Of a DNA stretch of 64,000 nt, positions 35,000 through 46,608 are shown in pieces. Numbering within the stretch: the first letter of the stretch is position 1; each line of letters starts with the position of its first letter. Location: positions 62,001 through 126,000 of the forward strand of contig CALNHX010002654.1 of the NCBI GenBank assembly GCA_940337035.1, written 5' to 3'. The translations under genes and the position numbers were made by a program. The notes under the pieces are model-generated. The model saw only the letters and a list, made by a program, of their open reading frames with translations. It searched no databases and was not told the DNA's origin. This stretch comes from Agriotes lineatus. Its lineage: Eukaryota > Arthropoda > Insecta > Coleoptera > Elateridae.

Positions 35000-35103
35000 C
35001 TCCGGCATAAAGGAAAAGTCCTCTGGATCGTCCTCCTCGTTTTCACTTTGGTGCATCAGCGTGGCCAAGCACGTGTGAGCCTTGCTCGTAGTGAAGACTT
35101 CAC
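35000..35103 (-). CDS. CFAP251: CFAP251 exon
   Basis: A 104-nt exon. Two bases complete the split glycine codon, giving ERG-EVFTTSKAHTCLATLM at the junction. It continues with an acidic stretch (ENEEDDPED) and ends SFMPE at donor GTACGC. The acceptor is TTTGCTGTTGCAG. The acidic linker before the terminal D-I-L-G motif is the expected layout of CFAP251. Confidence 0.85.
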
Positions 35104-35333
35104 CTGCAACAGCAAAAATCCAAAATATGTAGTTTTGGATCTCCCTTCTTCGGTGAATCAATTGAAACGCTATGCTTCCTTTGAAAGCAAAATTTGCTAA
35201 GGAACTCGTTTGAACAGAAATATGTGTAAAATCCTTCATCAAATTGTTAGTTGCGCCTAAGTGAGGTTGCAATAAGATATAGTTAAATTTGTTTTAGTTT
35301 ATTGTTATTCACTACATCCTGCTTTTAGAAATA

Positions 35334-35903
35334 CAGGGTGTCTCGCGAAGCTCTGCCGGGCCTTAAGGAGCATGTTCTTGAGATCATTTCAAGCAAACAA
35401 GTTCATATGAACATGTGTCCTATTCTCAGTATTGGATTGGTCGAAGTGGGCCACACAATTGGCCGGCCAGATCTCCAGATCTAAATCCCCTAGATTACAA
35501 CATATGGGGTTGGATAAAGGAGTTGGTGTACGAAGAGGAAGTAGAAACATGCGAGATGTTAATCCAGCGAATTTTGAACGCTGCAGCACAAATAAAAGAC
35601 ATCCATGCTAAGGTAATGAATGGAACGCGTGGTATTCACAGGTGTGCGCCTAAATGCATCAAAGTAGGAGTTGGAATGTTTGAACATATATGACTACGTT
35701 TTTTTAAATTATTAGTCTGCAGTCATTTATTTTGTTATTTTCGATGTCATAGAAATAAAAATTATTTAAGATTAATTTAGTTTGAAATGTGTATAGCTCA
35801 ATAAATACTGAGAATAGGACACATGTTCATATGAACTTTTTTGCTTGAAATGATCTCAAGCACATGCTTCTTAAGTGCAGGAAGAACTTCGCGAGACACC
35901 CTG
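35334..35903 (+). mobile_element. Mariner-type deletion derivative, 570 bp
   Basis: About 100-bp terminal inverted repeats, CAGGGTGTCTCGCGAAGCTC on the left and its near complement on the right, with TA at 35332-35333 and 35904-35905. Both arms share a GTTCATATGAACATGTGTCC block. A transposase C-terminus remains inside. Confidence 0.9.
35415..35693 (+). pseudogene. Transposase C-terminus of the 570-bp element
   Basis: Open frame with IGRSGPHNWPARSPDLNPLD, then NIWGWIKELVYEEEVET and GTRGIHRCAPKCIKVGVG. This is the region of the third catalytic aspartate and the tail of the same Tc1/mariner-type group. All earlier domains are deleted, so it is not functional. Confidence 0.8.
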
Positions 35904-36102
35904 TATAACTTGATATACAAAGTGAACTGTTTTCTTTGTATTCACAGGGATCTTGTTTTATAGAAAGTAACCCAAGAAACTATCTTTATATAGACAAAAT
36001 GTTCCATCTCTTGTGTCATAGTATCAGTAGTGGTGAAATTTAGCTATCTGTAGAAATTTGTCGAGAAATCCACGTTGAAACTTTATAATAGCTTACTCAT
36101 CT

Positions 36103-36275
36103 GCATTAAATTCGAGGTTAGAAGGTTAGGTTTCGCGTCAGTCTGTGTCAAGACTGACGCAAAACCTAACCTACTAACATCGAATTTGACATAGACTTCC
36201 AGTAATACCAACAATACATTTCAGTATTGGCAACTGATGCAGGCTATCCAGGGCCTGCTGCAATTGAGTTTTTAA
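36103..36275. repeat. Snap-back repeat, third copy
   Basis: Inverted arms at 36107-36140 and 36153-36190 (AAATTCGAGGTTAGAAGGTT and GACGCAAAACCTAACCTACT). The flank at 36190-36275 matches, in reverse, 19425-19480, so the two loci share more than the hairpin. Confidence 0.75.
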
Positions 36276-36789
36276 AAATTTACTCGGTATATAGTTTTGT
36301 ATACAACATTTATTTTTTACTGGCTGTCTTGTTAATAACTTCAATAAATACAAACTAGATATAACCGTACATCGTGAAGGACAAGATTGAAGTGTTTGTC
36401 TATGCTAATAGTTGCCTACGATAATGACAAGACACTGGGCTGACTTTGTCACCAGGGAAAAACTATGGAGAAGATCAAGTCAAACAGATTGGAAAACCCA
36501 GAAAGTAGAATTACATAGCAAAGATGGGATCGGATTGTAACTTCCAAGGGAGTAGCAGAAGAAAAAAAACATATAGAAAGAAATCGAGACAACGGATAGG
36601 ACATGGAGAGATGTAAAACACTTAGCCCAAAACGATGACAATTGTTTGTTGAGGCTCTATGCTCCGTCTAGAAAGCCAGAAAACTACATACGCTTAAGCG
36701 GGAGAAGTTTTAAAGCTAGTAAGAGAGAGTGTTTATGCTCCTATTCGTACGACGTGTATAGTTTCTCTCTCTCTCTTTGTTCCTATCAC

Positions 36790-37021
36790 CTCTCTCGCAG
36801 ATCATGTGTGTGAAGGCCGATCTGCCGATCATCCCCGGACCAGGTCCGTCTCCGTCGAGACAAAGGGTTTCGAAGCTCTTCTCGAGGTCCCCGATGGAGA
36901 TGCCGTGAGCCGGCCGGTAGTTGATGTACAGCTGTACGAACTCGAGGAAGGTGACTTCCTCCTTCAGCGTCTTCTTCTCGTCGAAGTTGCGGTACTTCAC
37001 GTCTATGATCATGTTCTCGAT
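36790..37021 (-). CDS. CFAP251: CFAP251 exon, EF-hand-like region
   Basis: A 232-nt exon beginning IENMIIDVKYRNFDEKKTL, with VTFLEFVQLYINYRPAHG in the middle and FTHMICERG at the end. It is separated from the preceding exon by a 48-bp intron (37022-37069) with GT and AG borders. Reading through that intron is not open, so it is a real break. It ends in phase 1 at donor GTGATA. The LYINYRP motif corresponds to the conserved LY(L/V)NHRP segment of the family. Confidence 0.9.
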
Positions 37022-37069
37022 CTAGAAACCTCAGAGTTGGCAAGGTTGACAAGAACAAAATCTACCAAC

Positions 37070-37304
37070 CTCGTATTCGGAGGGATAGAACCCGCAGGCG
37101 CGCATTAGGTCGGGCAGCTCGGAGACCGGGATCTTGTCGTTGACGTTGCGGGGTACCACCGTGTTCTCGCCCTGGTGCAGGATCTGCATGTAGTAGAACA
37201 GGTCCTGCATCTCCCTGAACAGCCACCCGTGGATGCCGCCCTCGATCAGGCAGTAGTAGGGCTCCATCTCTATGCCGCCCTGGTTGAACATGGAGTGGAC
37301 GGCT
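37070..37304 (-). CDS. CFAP251: CFAP251 exon, start of EF-hand-like region
   Basis: A 235-nt exon encoding AVHSMFNQGGIEMEPYYCLI, then FREMQDLFYYMQILHQGE, and ending RACGFYPSEYE. The acceptor is TTCATCCACAG and one base completes the codon split with the preceding exon. The donor is GTTGGT. The FYYMQ and GFYPSE motifs are characteristic of the CFAP251 C-terminal region. GC content is clearly above that of the surrounding introns, as expected for a conserved coding exon. Confidence 0.9.
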
Positions 37305-37309
37305 CTGTG

Positions 37310-37900
37310 GATGAAAGGGTTTGAGAAGCGCTAATGAGCTAGAGGCTCTATGCCAAATCAGTCAATGGCTACATTGTTTCACAAGTTCTTTTCCGTTGAA
37401 ACAAAACTGCTCAGATGCCGTTGAATTTTAAAGAAAATAGATTATTTGTGTCTTATACTAGTACATAATTCTTCCTTAATCACTGTTATACGAGGCATAT
37501 TATCGGGTACATAATTTCCTGGTGGGAACTATGAGTTAGTATAGATGTGAATGGTCAGAAATAACAAGCGTCAACATTTTGACCAGTCACGTACTTCGTT
37601 GCGTCGATGCGTTCACAGTAACAGATGATCATCCACTATAATCTTTCTAATCCATTATTTAGGTTATTAAGAAACACTGATGAGACATCAAATGCACTAC
37701 GGGCATTACTTGATGTTTAAACCCTAGGGTGGCAGTCAAACCCTCAGACAGAGGCCCTAGGGTTTGTAAATTGGTCGCCCTCGAACGGGTACAAACATCT
37801 TCATAATGCCCTTGGTATCTAAATAACTATTATAAAACTATAAGAGGTAGTAAGATTATGTTTGATTCTTCAAAATAAAAGACACAGTAAAATATGTAGA
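37310..37900. other. CFAP251 intron, no element called
   Basis: Contains a short inverted motif (AAACCCTAGGGTGG... / ...CCCTAGGGTTTG at 37718-37769). No gene content. Confidence 0.4.
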
Positions 37901-37919
37901 ATTAAATAAAACTGCAAGA

Positions 37920-38405
37920 AAAATAGCAAAGTGACATATTGAAATTTTTGAAGAAGAAATGGAAGGAAGAGGAATTAGAAGCATTCAGAAAAGATAGTAG
38001 TCTTATAAGGCAAATTGTAACATTTAAAATAATAAATGGAGACGCTATATGCTATAGAGAGGAAATCACGGATACTTTCCTAAAGAAATATGCACCAGGC
38101 GAGTTGAAAATAAGTAAAAAAGCACACAGTGAGTTGAAAGGAAAAATAATAATAAATTTTAGTTCAAAAGAACTACCGAGTATTAACAATAACGAAATTT
38201 AAACAATTATAAATCGAATAAACAGTGTTAAAACCGCAGGCTAGGAAGAAATACTAACAGAAATGCTCAAAGAACGAGCACACACTATTCTGGACGAACT
38301 AGGAATGTTGTTTAACAAATACATAACGAAAGGATGTATAGCAACAAAATGGGAAAATGCATTCGCAACAGTAATATATGAAAAGAGCGACCCAGAAGGC
38401 TGTTA
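37920..38405 (+). pseudogene. RTE-type LINE fragment
   Basis: Broken frame includes NRINSVKTAG, EEILTEMLKERAHTILDELG, NKYITKGCIATKWENAFATV and IYEKSDPEG, which corresponds to the start of the reverse transcriptase domain of RTE-type elements. It stops abruptly at about 38402. Confidence 0.6.
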
Positions 38406-40368
38406 GGGTGTAAACTGGCCTTTATCGCCTTTCCGTTTCATGCTGTAATACAGTCCAGATCGCTGCGGTTCGTCGCTTCATAAAGCTTTGAGTGTTTTAA
38501 TTTATCGCTTAATGTTTAAGTTGAAGATGGTATATTTGCCCACGCCAGTTCGGCGGATCGTTGCGGCGAGTTTGAGCCCACGTGGGGTGAGTTTTTGCAT
38601 TCTGTTTGGTGTCACGGTTTATGCGGTTTACTCTAATTTGCGCTATTGGTTTACAGCCGTTCAGGTCAAAAGGATATGGTTAGTTTTTCCCGATTGAGTG
38701 CCTCTTGTATCACGTAAGCTCTTATGTGCCGGCGATTCAATTACATTAACGTGACTTTGACCTAGGAACAATCTTAAGCAGCTGATTGCGCCTAGATCTA
38801 TGTTAATTTTTTGGGAGGAGTGAGAATCCTTTGTGGAAGCATTTTCACCTTTGCAAAGTTGACCATAACGTAATTGTATTTGTGACTTTTTGTGTGCAAT
38901 GCTGACTTCTGCTCGTACTTCTGCCCCTTAAGGCCCCCGTACATGTTACTTTGAATTTCGGCATTGAGACATTTTTGAGCTATGCAAATTGCTAACGGAT
39001 TCGATAGGATTTTTTGAATGCTACCGTTGCTTTTAAGTGTTTAATTTTGCTTACCTATAAGACGGATCTGTGATATTTAAGCTAGTACTTTTATTTTATC
39101 TCTTTGTTTATTGGATACACTCAAGAGTACTGTACGAATTACACGTAAGTACCTGCTTCCTGTACTGGCTATTTTATTTCATGCTATTAACTGCTATATT
39201 TGCCGGGTAGGTGGGTAGCCTTACCCGTTGAAAGTGAAGAAGAGTTTCCTTGTTAGAGGTTAACGACTACCACAGGTGTTAGCGTTGTAGCCGAAGAGCG
39301 TACGGTTTTTAAACTCTAAAGTCGCCAGGATTCGAAATTTGGTATCAAGAAGTATAAATAGACTTGTGATATATTTTATCAGACCTTTTCCACTGTCTAG
39401 GGTGTATATCACACGACGTTTTGGGAGTTTTTGATCTACTTCCGCCTTCAGGTGTTCCTAGTTAGTCCTGAGAAGGACTGATATTGTACTTCTTTATACG
39501 TGCCTACCCCAGGATTTTAACCAAGAACCGCTGATAGCTGTGATTACTAACCTGTTACCTTTACCGGTAGGCCACCAGATCGGTTATAAATTTTTGTTAT
39601 AAACTTATATATATCTTACCGCTGTATGCGCAGTAGACTATTTTTCTAATTCTCTGCGCAGTAGTGGCATCCAAATGGGCTTTAGTTTTGCACTAGCCTG
39701 GCTAATTGGTTCTACTGCCAGCGCTATGTATGTAGCTTCTTTCAGCTTCCTATGGAACCTGTTTCCTTTTTAGCTACAATTGATGCGTTATCCCATTGTA
39801 TGTGATGGTCTTCGTTCCAGACGTGCTCTGCGCTGTCTTCTACTGTTCAAATCCTTAGGTAAAAGCTTCTGGATAGATTGCAAATGGCAAGGCTTCAAAA
39901 TTTGTTTTAGAGCAGTTCGGTGCACAACATATTTTGAAACATGTGGATTTAAAGCTATTACTTTAAACTTTAAAGAAAATGTGTAGAATTAGACATACTC
40001 TTTACAATCATACCCCTTATACTTTTAGAATGGATTAATTTTCTTTCATTTCAACAGGGCCGTAACTAAACAAAATGTTACTGTAGGCAAGCCAACATTT
40101 TTGCGCCTCTCAGTACACTAACGATAGCGGTGACAAAATACTAACTTTAGTGTATGACGTCTGCATTTATTTCAGTATATATTATGTATATTGAAAACAA
40201 GTAGGTAGGTATTTAAAACGAAATCCAACATTTTTAATTTCAAAGTTTTAAAAATAAACAACTAACTGGTAAAATAATATATGCTAAGTTTAAAATATTT
40301 GGTAGTTTGTGAAAGTGCATTATTTTCAAGTTTGGTTACTACGCTTACCTTGTCTGGAAAATGTTTAA
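38406..40368. other. Intronic stretch, unclassified
   Basis: More even base composition than its neighbours up to about 39760, with a TATA-like tataaata at 39352. 39500-39592 on the minus strand has box A-like TGGCCTACCGG and box B-like GGTTAAAATCC, about 50 nt apart, a weak SINE candidate. No coding domain. Confidence 0.35.
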
Positions 40369-40544
40369 CCCTATATAATGTATAATACAATCTTGGTAAA
40401 TAGAACCAAAGTGGAAGTGCAACTAATGTATCGCGTCGAAGAATGTGTGCTGGTCAGCCCTATATAATGTATAATACAATCTTGGTAAATAGAACCAAAG
40501 TGGAAGTGCAACTAATGTATCGCGTCGAAGAATGTGTGCTGGTC
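40369..40544. repeat. 88-bp perfect tandem duplication
   Basis: Two identical 88-bp units starting CCCTATATAATGTATAATAC at 40369 and 40457. I see no difference between them, so the duplication is recent or an assembly artefact. Confidence 0.9.
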
Positions 40545-43307
40545 AGGGCGTATGCGATTGCTCGAAGCAACAATTAATTATAATAGGATAAGTTGCAACA
40601 ATGCGGTGCTATGCGTATTCTTAGTTAATGCGTCAGATGATAGCTACTGTAGAATGCACGTATTAGTTGGTTTCATCATGTTGGTAGCTTTTTTGGAAAC
40701 AACAGGAAACGATAGATGCCAGAGGTTCTTGCTCGTGATGGATGATTACCTGATAATTAAGGAGAGTGAAGACATTTTGTTCCGACTAGGGATCCCGCGA
40801 AGACAAGGTTGCTCCGTCTAGCAGCCGATCGGATTTACCGAAGTGCTGTAATGTGAAAGATCAGTAGGCACCGGATATTTATTAATTCTATACGGGTTAC
40901 CACAATAGTTGAAGTTGAAGGTGCCAGGGGGCGATCACTACCGGTCAGTACAATTATTGTTATCATTATGCACGTTAGTAGTTTTTTCTTCTTTTTACAT
41001 TTAACTGCCTGCCACCGTCACTGGGCCAAGGAAGAGGCAGTGTTTGCACCCCACCGCCGCATAGTGGTAATGGGTGAGTCGCGTCCGCCACTTTGATACA
41101 TTTTAAAAGCATCAGCATTTGAAGTTTAAAATAACACAAAAACGCGTCTAACACAAAATAAAAGATAAATAAAATTATATAAAACGACAAAAATAGAAAA
41201 CAATAATTCTAATAACGGGAATACATATTATGAATACGACAGAACATATATCATTTCCTTATATATAAACTATCTGTAGCCTGCTGCGCCCGCCGAATTT
41301 AAAGTTTCGTGCGTTAGTGTGACGTGCGCGCAGATCTTCCTGCCACGAATGGCACTCGATTTAGCAGCGAGCAGCAAAGACGGAAAATCGATTTGTAAGG
41401 GTGTGGTTAAACGTAGCGTTTGGTCACATTCAGCAACCCAGTAATAAACCTTCTTTATTATTAAATGAAATATACTTCTGCTTGTAGTTTTAAAAATACA
41501 ACCAATAGGCATAATAAATAACTGTTTTCTGCGATAATATCCCTATTAAATGTAATGAAAAGTTTGTTTACAAAAACCCGAAAATAGTAAACCGTTGAAT
41601 AAAACCTTGGTACTTTTACCGGTTTACCATGGCATATAGTGTTGTGCTTTATTATAAAGGTATAATTCGTGTTCGGCCTGTGTGTCTGCCTGTCTCCGTC
41701 TGTCACGTATTTATTGTTGCCGATCGGGCGCAATTTGTTCGCATTCCTCGTCCGCGCATAACGCGTCTGTCTACAAATCATATTCGCTCTAGGAACACGG
41801 GTTCGTATCCCACCGAAAGCGATTTATCTTTTTTTTTGTGAATTAATGTAATTCGCATTAGTAAGCGTCTTCTTTTACTATTTCAGTGTTATTAAAAACA
41901 CAAACAAAATAATGGGAATTCGAATAAAAAACATAAAACGCAATTCTAAATAATAAGTTCACATATTATGCTAGTATAATATGAACACAAAACATAAATA
42001 ATAATAATAATAATACTTAAAGGTACTTTTCGTACCTGTCATCTCACCTTAAAAGTTTAATTTATTGCTATTTATTGTAGCTATAAGTTTTTTTTTTGCA
42101 AATTTTGAAATACGTATATAGATCAAATGAGATAGTTTGTAAGAGGTCTCTCTGTTGATATTAAGCCTGTGTAAGACACTCTGTCTTGACATATAATTGA
42201 CCTTAGAAACTTCGTAATTTATTATAATTTAGAAAATGATCGTTAGTATGGAATGTAATGTGTCTACGAGATTGACAGCAATTCCCACGATCATAATTAG
42301 CATTATTTAGGATAAAATCCGTAATATTACAAATTAATTTGTCCGTAAAATTGCCCAATCAGTGTTTTGTTTTTGTTTCATTAGTATGAAAAAAATAATT
42401 TTTCCCACTACCATTTTGGCGCCCCTGGTCGCTTACGCCTGTAGGCTGGGGCCTACTCTGCCTATACCTAGTTACGGCCCTGCATTTCAACGCCAACTTC
42501 AGCGGTATGCAACTGCAAGTAAATTAGACTGAACAACTATAATTCTAGATATAGAATACTCAGACGTTATCGGTATAACTTGGAGGCACTGTATATAGAC
42601 AACCCACAATACAGCCGGGCGCGTTGATTTGAGTAATAATTTATTACCAACATCTTGTTGTGAGCTTTAGTAAGATGAACTCGTTTCGCAGTTTCGTAAC
42701 GTTTTTTAACTGTTACAAAGGATTGCGTTGTATAACACATGACTCATAATTAAGGTAAATATGGCAAGTAACGATGCATTATTGATTAATAATCCAATTA
42801 GTAATTGCAAATACATAGATATCACTTCGTGCATTTTAATAGAATTCTATAGTAGGTAATTATATTGCAGGAGTAGTACAAGGCCAGTCTTTGCAATCGA
42901 TATCTGCAGTCAACAGTTTGTTCCGTTTGTACGCAGACGCTTCAGCATTAATTTATCTTTGTATACATCTATTTATAGAATTTTCGTTGCACTCCATCCT
43001 ATAATAAATACTTGAACTTGAACTACTAATTTTTTTTATTTCCCGTAAAAATAATTTGTTTCTAAATTGGAAACCCTCTTTAAAAAAATTGTGTGATATA
43101 AAACACAACCGTTTGAACCAGCTATAAACATGTAACGAGCTGAAAATACAAACAAATTTATCGCATTAATATTTATAGGTTTTTAAAATTACTTCAACCA
43201 GGACATGTGTATTGTGGGTTGCCTGTACGTGTTTCTACTTGTATCATGTATTTATAAGAAACTTTGAGAATCGGTTCTAGTGTCGTAACAAATATTGACT
43301 ACTCAAG
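40545..43307. other. Intronic stretch, no gene seen
   Basis: The open frame 40534-40821 has no recognisable domain. 41795-41815 contains a box B-like GGTTCGTATCC without a convincing box A. The rest is AT-rich. Confidence 0.4.
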
Positions 43308-43312
43308 TAATG

Positions 43313-43612
43313 TCAGCGTACATAAATCAAACAAGTAGAGACACTCATGTCTAATGTTGAAACCTGTCTAGAGTGCTCGGACGGTGACTTAGGGGGTATT
43401 TCTAAGCTTGACTATCAGATGGCAGCACAAAATGCTACCAATTAGAGCCACTTACTGTATCTGCTACCAATCATGATTTGGTAAAGTAGTGGCGCCATCT
43501 GTTAGTACTATCGGAAAGTACCCCCCAGGAGCCGTACAAGGTCATTGAAATCGGTATTTTGTCATCAAAGGAACCGAAAGTGAGGGTCTCTACTTTGATT
43601 TATATACGCTGA
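43313..43612. mobile_element. 300-bp fold-back MITE with TAATG duplication
   Basis: Left end TCAGCGTACATAAATCAAAC and right end TTTGATTTATATACGCTGA are inverted. Matching continues imperfectly through most of each half (GTAGAGAC, AACAGATGGC). TAATG flanks both ends exactly (43308-43312, 43613-43617). Confidence 0.8.
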
Positions 43613-43619
43613 TAATGTT

Positions 43620-44939
43620 CTGTAAATAGTTTTATTTGTAAATATAATAACCACCTATCTGCAGTTCCGTGCAAATATGTTAATTATTATAGGTACCTAT
43701 ATTAATATAATCATAACCTTGTCTACCCTAAGGTGTAAGGTTACTATTATTATAGGAGGCGTATTATGCACCCTTAAACCTCTCGCTCACGAATTAAAAC
43801 CTTTGCGAGAAAAAATGTGAAATTAACTACAATATACTCATAATTTTTTTTGCAAATTTTTTATGCGAATTTCACATTTTTAAAATGACTCATGTGGGCA
43901 CTAAGGGGTCTCCCCGGTTAAGGACATAGTGAGGTAATAGAGTACAAAATTCATGTAGGTACCCTTTTTATAACAAATATGTTCAAATGACAAAAAATAA
44001 TATGTTTTAATGTAATTTTATTACGTTTAATGATTAAAATGAGTGGCATTTCAATAACCAGGCTTTACCTTTGGTTAAAGACCCCCAATCATCATCCCCA
44101 TCCTCATCAATGAGCTAGTCAATATCCGATAGCTCATTATCTATCAACTGCAATAGCTCCTCATGAGATAAGGGTTTTCTTGAGCCCATTTCCAAACATA
44201 ATGTATAATATGCTCCACACAAATAAATTAGAATAGGTTGTCCGTAAGTGTGGACGCGGTCATCGCGAAGGTTAAACGCTATGCAAGCTGTCAGAAATAC
44301 AGGCGATATGGAATGCGTTAGATTTTTCCTTCAATGCAAAATTAATGTAATTACTGGTGCATAACCTCTAATACAACGACAAAAAGAATTACAGATCCAC
44401 AATTTCGTATACGAAATTCGAAAAGTTCAGAAAAAGTCATGTGTACATAACAAGGCCTGTTTGGTGCGCGAATTTTCCGAATATTTTTATGGAAATTAAA
44501 TGTCCTTAAGCATTTATGGTCTATAATAATTATCCCATTATTTTATTCAGAAATATATTACTCTACAAATAAACTGCAACGTTTCTGTTGCAATGTTAAT
44601 GTTTGATTATGGGGTGCTGCCCTAAATCCCACTGGGGCCCGAAACACGACTGGCCCCAGGGGTTTTGAAAATGGAATTTGGAACAATTTTACATGTCGTT
44701 AAAAAATAGTCATCAAAATGTCGAATAACGCGATGATCTTGTTCATGTTAGCCAATTGGATTTTTGTTATTATCCGCTCATGCACTCACCTGGTTTATTT
44801 AGTTTGCTCTTGTGAATTGCGTACTTGTGTGGCAATCTAACATGTCTATGCTAATGAAGATTTAATTGAAATAATAGTTTCCTCAATGAACCGGTTAGAT
44901 TTAGAAATTTAATTAATATAAATTTTAGATATACTGCTA
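43620..44939. other. Intronic stretch with a piggyBac scrap
   Basis: Apart from the minus-strand fragment at 44055-44189, nothing coding is seen. Confidence 0.4.
44055..44189 (-). pseudogene. piggyBac-like transposase N-terminus
   Basis: From ATG 44189: MGSRKPLSHEELLQLIDNEL, then SDID, a TAG stop, and LIDEDGDDDWG. An RKPLS-EELL start followed by an acidic run is typical of piggyBac-like N-termini. The rest of the gene is absent. Confidence 0.4.
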
Positions 44940-45045
44940 TGGATTCTATTTGTTGTGGATTATATTTGATATTTTTATTATTTAAATAAATAAAAGAGTT
45001 AATCTCATATGGGTCGGGTCTCTTTATCTTAGTAAATATGATCTT
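44940..45045. repeat. 1-kb dispersed repeat, copy 2, left part
   Basis: Resembles 8980-9066 (TTATTTAAATAA, then TAATCTCA..GGGT..., then AAATATGAT). It continues after the LINE at 50282. Its last 12 bases, AAATATGATCTT (45034-45045), are the left target duplication. Confidence 0.65.
45034..45045 (+). repeat. Target-site duplication, left of LOA-like LINE
   Basis: AAATATGATCTT, repeated at 50270-50281 just after the LINE tail. Confidence 0.9.
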
Positions 45046-45482
45046 CCCGAGAGCATGGCTTAATTGCCATGTCGGTTGAGCGCCGACCGGGTGCGTCCCC
45101 AGGTGGCGGATAGGGGAACGGCCACGACCCTTTACGGGAATGACTGGTCAGCAGCACAGCTGTCGCAGACCAACTCGCATACCTTAAACCACCAGTGTTT
45201 GATGCAACGACCCCTGAGTGGCCTTCGGCGCTCAGGGTAGTGTCAACCTGGGGCACGGGGAACTGGGCTTAACCGCCTGGTTCGTGTGGATGGGGCCCCA
45301 CTATAAAAACCCCCCTAATTCCAAGGTACGGTGCGCGCCGAAGGGATGCATGGCCAGGAGGCAACCTGGTCCCTAGCGACCAACCTCGGGGCACCTGGCG
45401 CACCCCGTTGTATTTAGCCCTTCACGTATGCAGGGGGCTCCGTGCGTGTTGAAACCCTTTCCCCCATACTCGTGGGAACAAT

Positions 45483-46608
45483 ATGGATAACGATGACATA
45501 TTACCTAACCTTTCCAGCGGGGATGAAGAAGCCCTGTTGAAATCACCCAAATCAGATGTGGCTGAAAAAACCATAACTGAGGAGGGAACCACCGTCGATT
45601 CGGAGGCTGATACCCTAACCTCCAAAATCGAAAAGGTGTCACTGCAACGGCTTTCTGGAGCACAGAGACGGAAAGCCGCAATCGAGAGGGCCAAAGCTCT
45701 TGGCGAACCCATACGCCATAGGAGAAAGAACCCCAAGAAACCTAACACAAACCGTGACGGGAGCTCACACGCTCCCACCGGCAGTGTTAAGAAAGGTGAA
45801 ACAGCTGGCGGCTCAGGCGTACCGGCTACTACACCTTCTAAGAAAGGAGAAATAGCTGGCGGCTCAGGCGTACCGGCTACTACACTTTCTAAAAAGAGGC
45901 AGAGGTCCGACGGGAGCACACCAAACTCCCAAACCACGACAACTGCAAAAAAAGTCCTGCACTGATGATAATGCAGTGAGGAAAGAAACCTTTAAGGAAG
46001 CCCTTAAAGGATTAAAAATGGCTATAGCTCCTCAGGACTTCCCAGAGACACGCCTGACGGAGGAACAAGCCGAAGAAATTCAGTCCGCACTGTTGGGACA
46101 AATCCAACCCGGAGGGGAAGGAACAGGACCACAGTTCAACAGCTGCTACTTTGAAAAAGGTGCAGTCATCCTCTCCTGCAAGAGCGAGGAAACGAAGTCA
46201 TGGCTGACAACCACGACTCCAAACCTCCAGCTGTGGGAGGGAGCTAGGCTCAGAGTAGGACCAGCCAAGGAGATCCTGAATGCGGCCAAAGTACTTATGT
46301 GGGCTCCCAAACCCTTTAGTACCAAACCGCAGAAGGATATCCTTGATCTCCTTAAGACCCAGAACAAGGGGCTGAAGACAGAGGACTGGCGAGTCATCAA
46401 CAGTGTATCGGAGCCTAAAGGCAGGACACTGATCATGTTGATCGACGAGGCATCCCTAACCACTCTCCGTAACCTGAACATGAAGCCATGTTTAGGCCTA
46501 GGTAGAGCAACATTCAGATGGTTATCTGTACCTACCCCTGACGGACAAGATGGCGCCAGCACCAGCAAGTGTCCTGAGGCTACTGCAAGTAAACCTCCAA
46601 CACAGTAG
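45483..46608 (+). CDS. LOA-like LINE ORF1, one frameshift
   Basis: Starts at ATG 45483 after the leader (MDNDDILPNLSSGDEEALLK). The first 160 codons include LSGAQRRKAAIERAKALGEP, a motif seen in ORF1 of related insect LINEs, and a 17-residue tandem duplication (KKGETAGGSGVPATT / KKGEIAGGSGVPATT). The frame ends at 45965, but the next frame is open through the same place (...SCTDDNAVRKETFKEALKG) and runs to 46608. The switch falls on a run of seven A at 45947-45953, so a single-base length change or ribosomal slippage explains it. No CCHC zinc knuckle seen. The role in this family is RNA binding and particle assembly. Its end overlaps ORF2 by 59 bp. Confidence 0.8.

Noticed and set aside
38401..39888. 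Solo LTR (TG...CA with AGGC on both sides)
   Set aside because: The 4-bp match can be chance, the LINE does not clearly resume after the right border, and no second copy is present to test it.
40534..40821. 95-codon open frame
   Set aside because: No known motif and it begins inside the 88-bp tandem duplication; treated as chance.
41740..41825. tRNA or SINE head (GGTTCGTATCC)
   Set aside because: Box B-like only; no acceptable box A at the right distance.
46146..46568. Minus-strand open frames within the LOA-like LINE
   Set aside because: Antisense shadows of ORF1 and ORF2.
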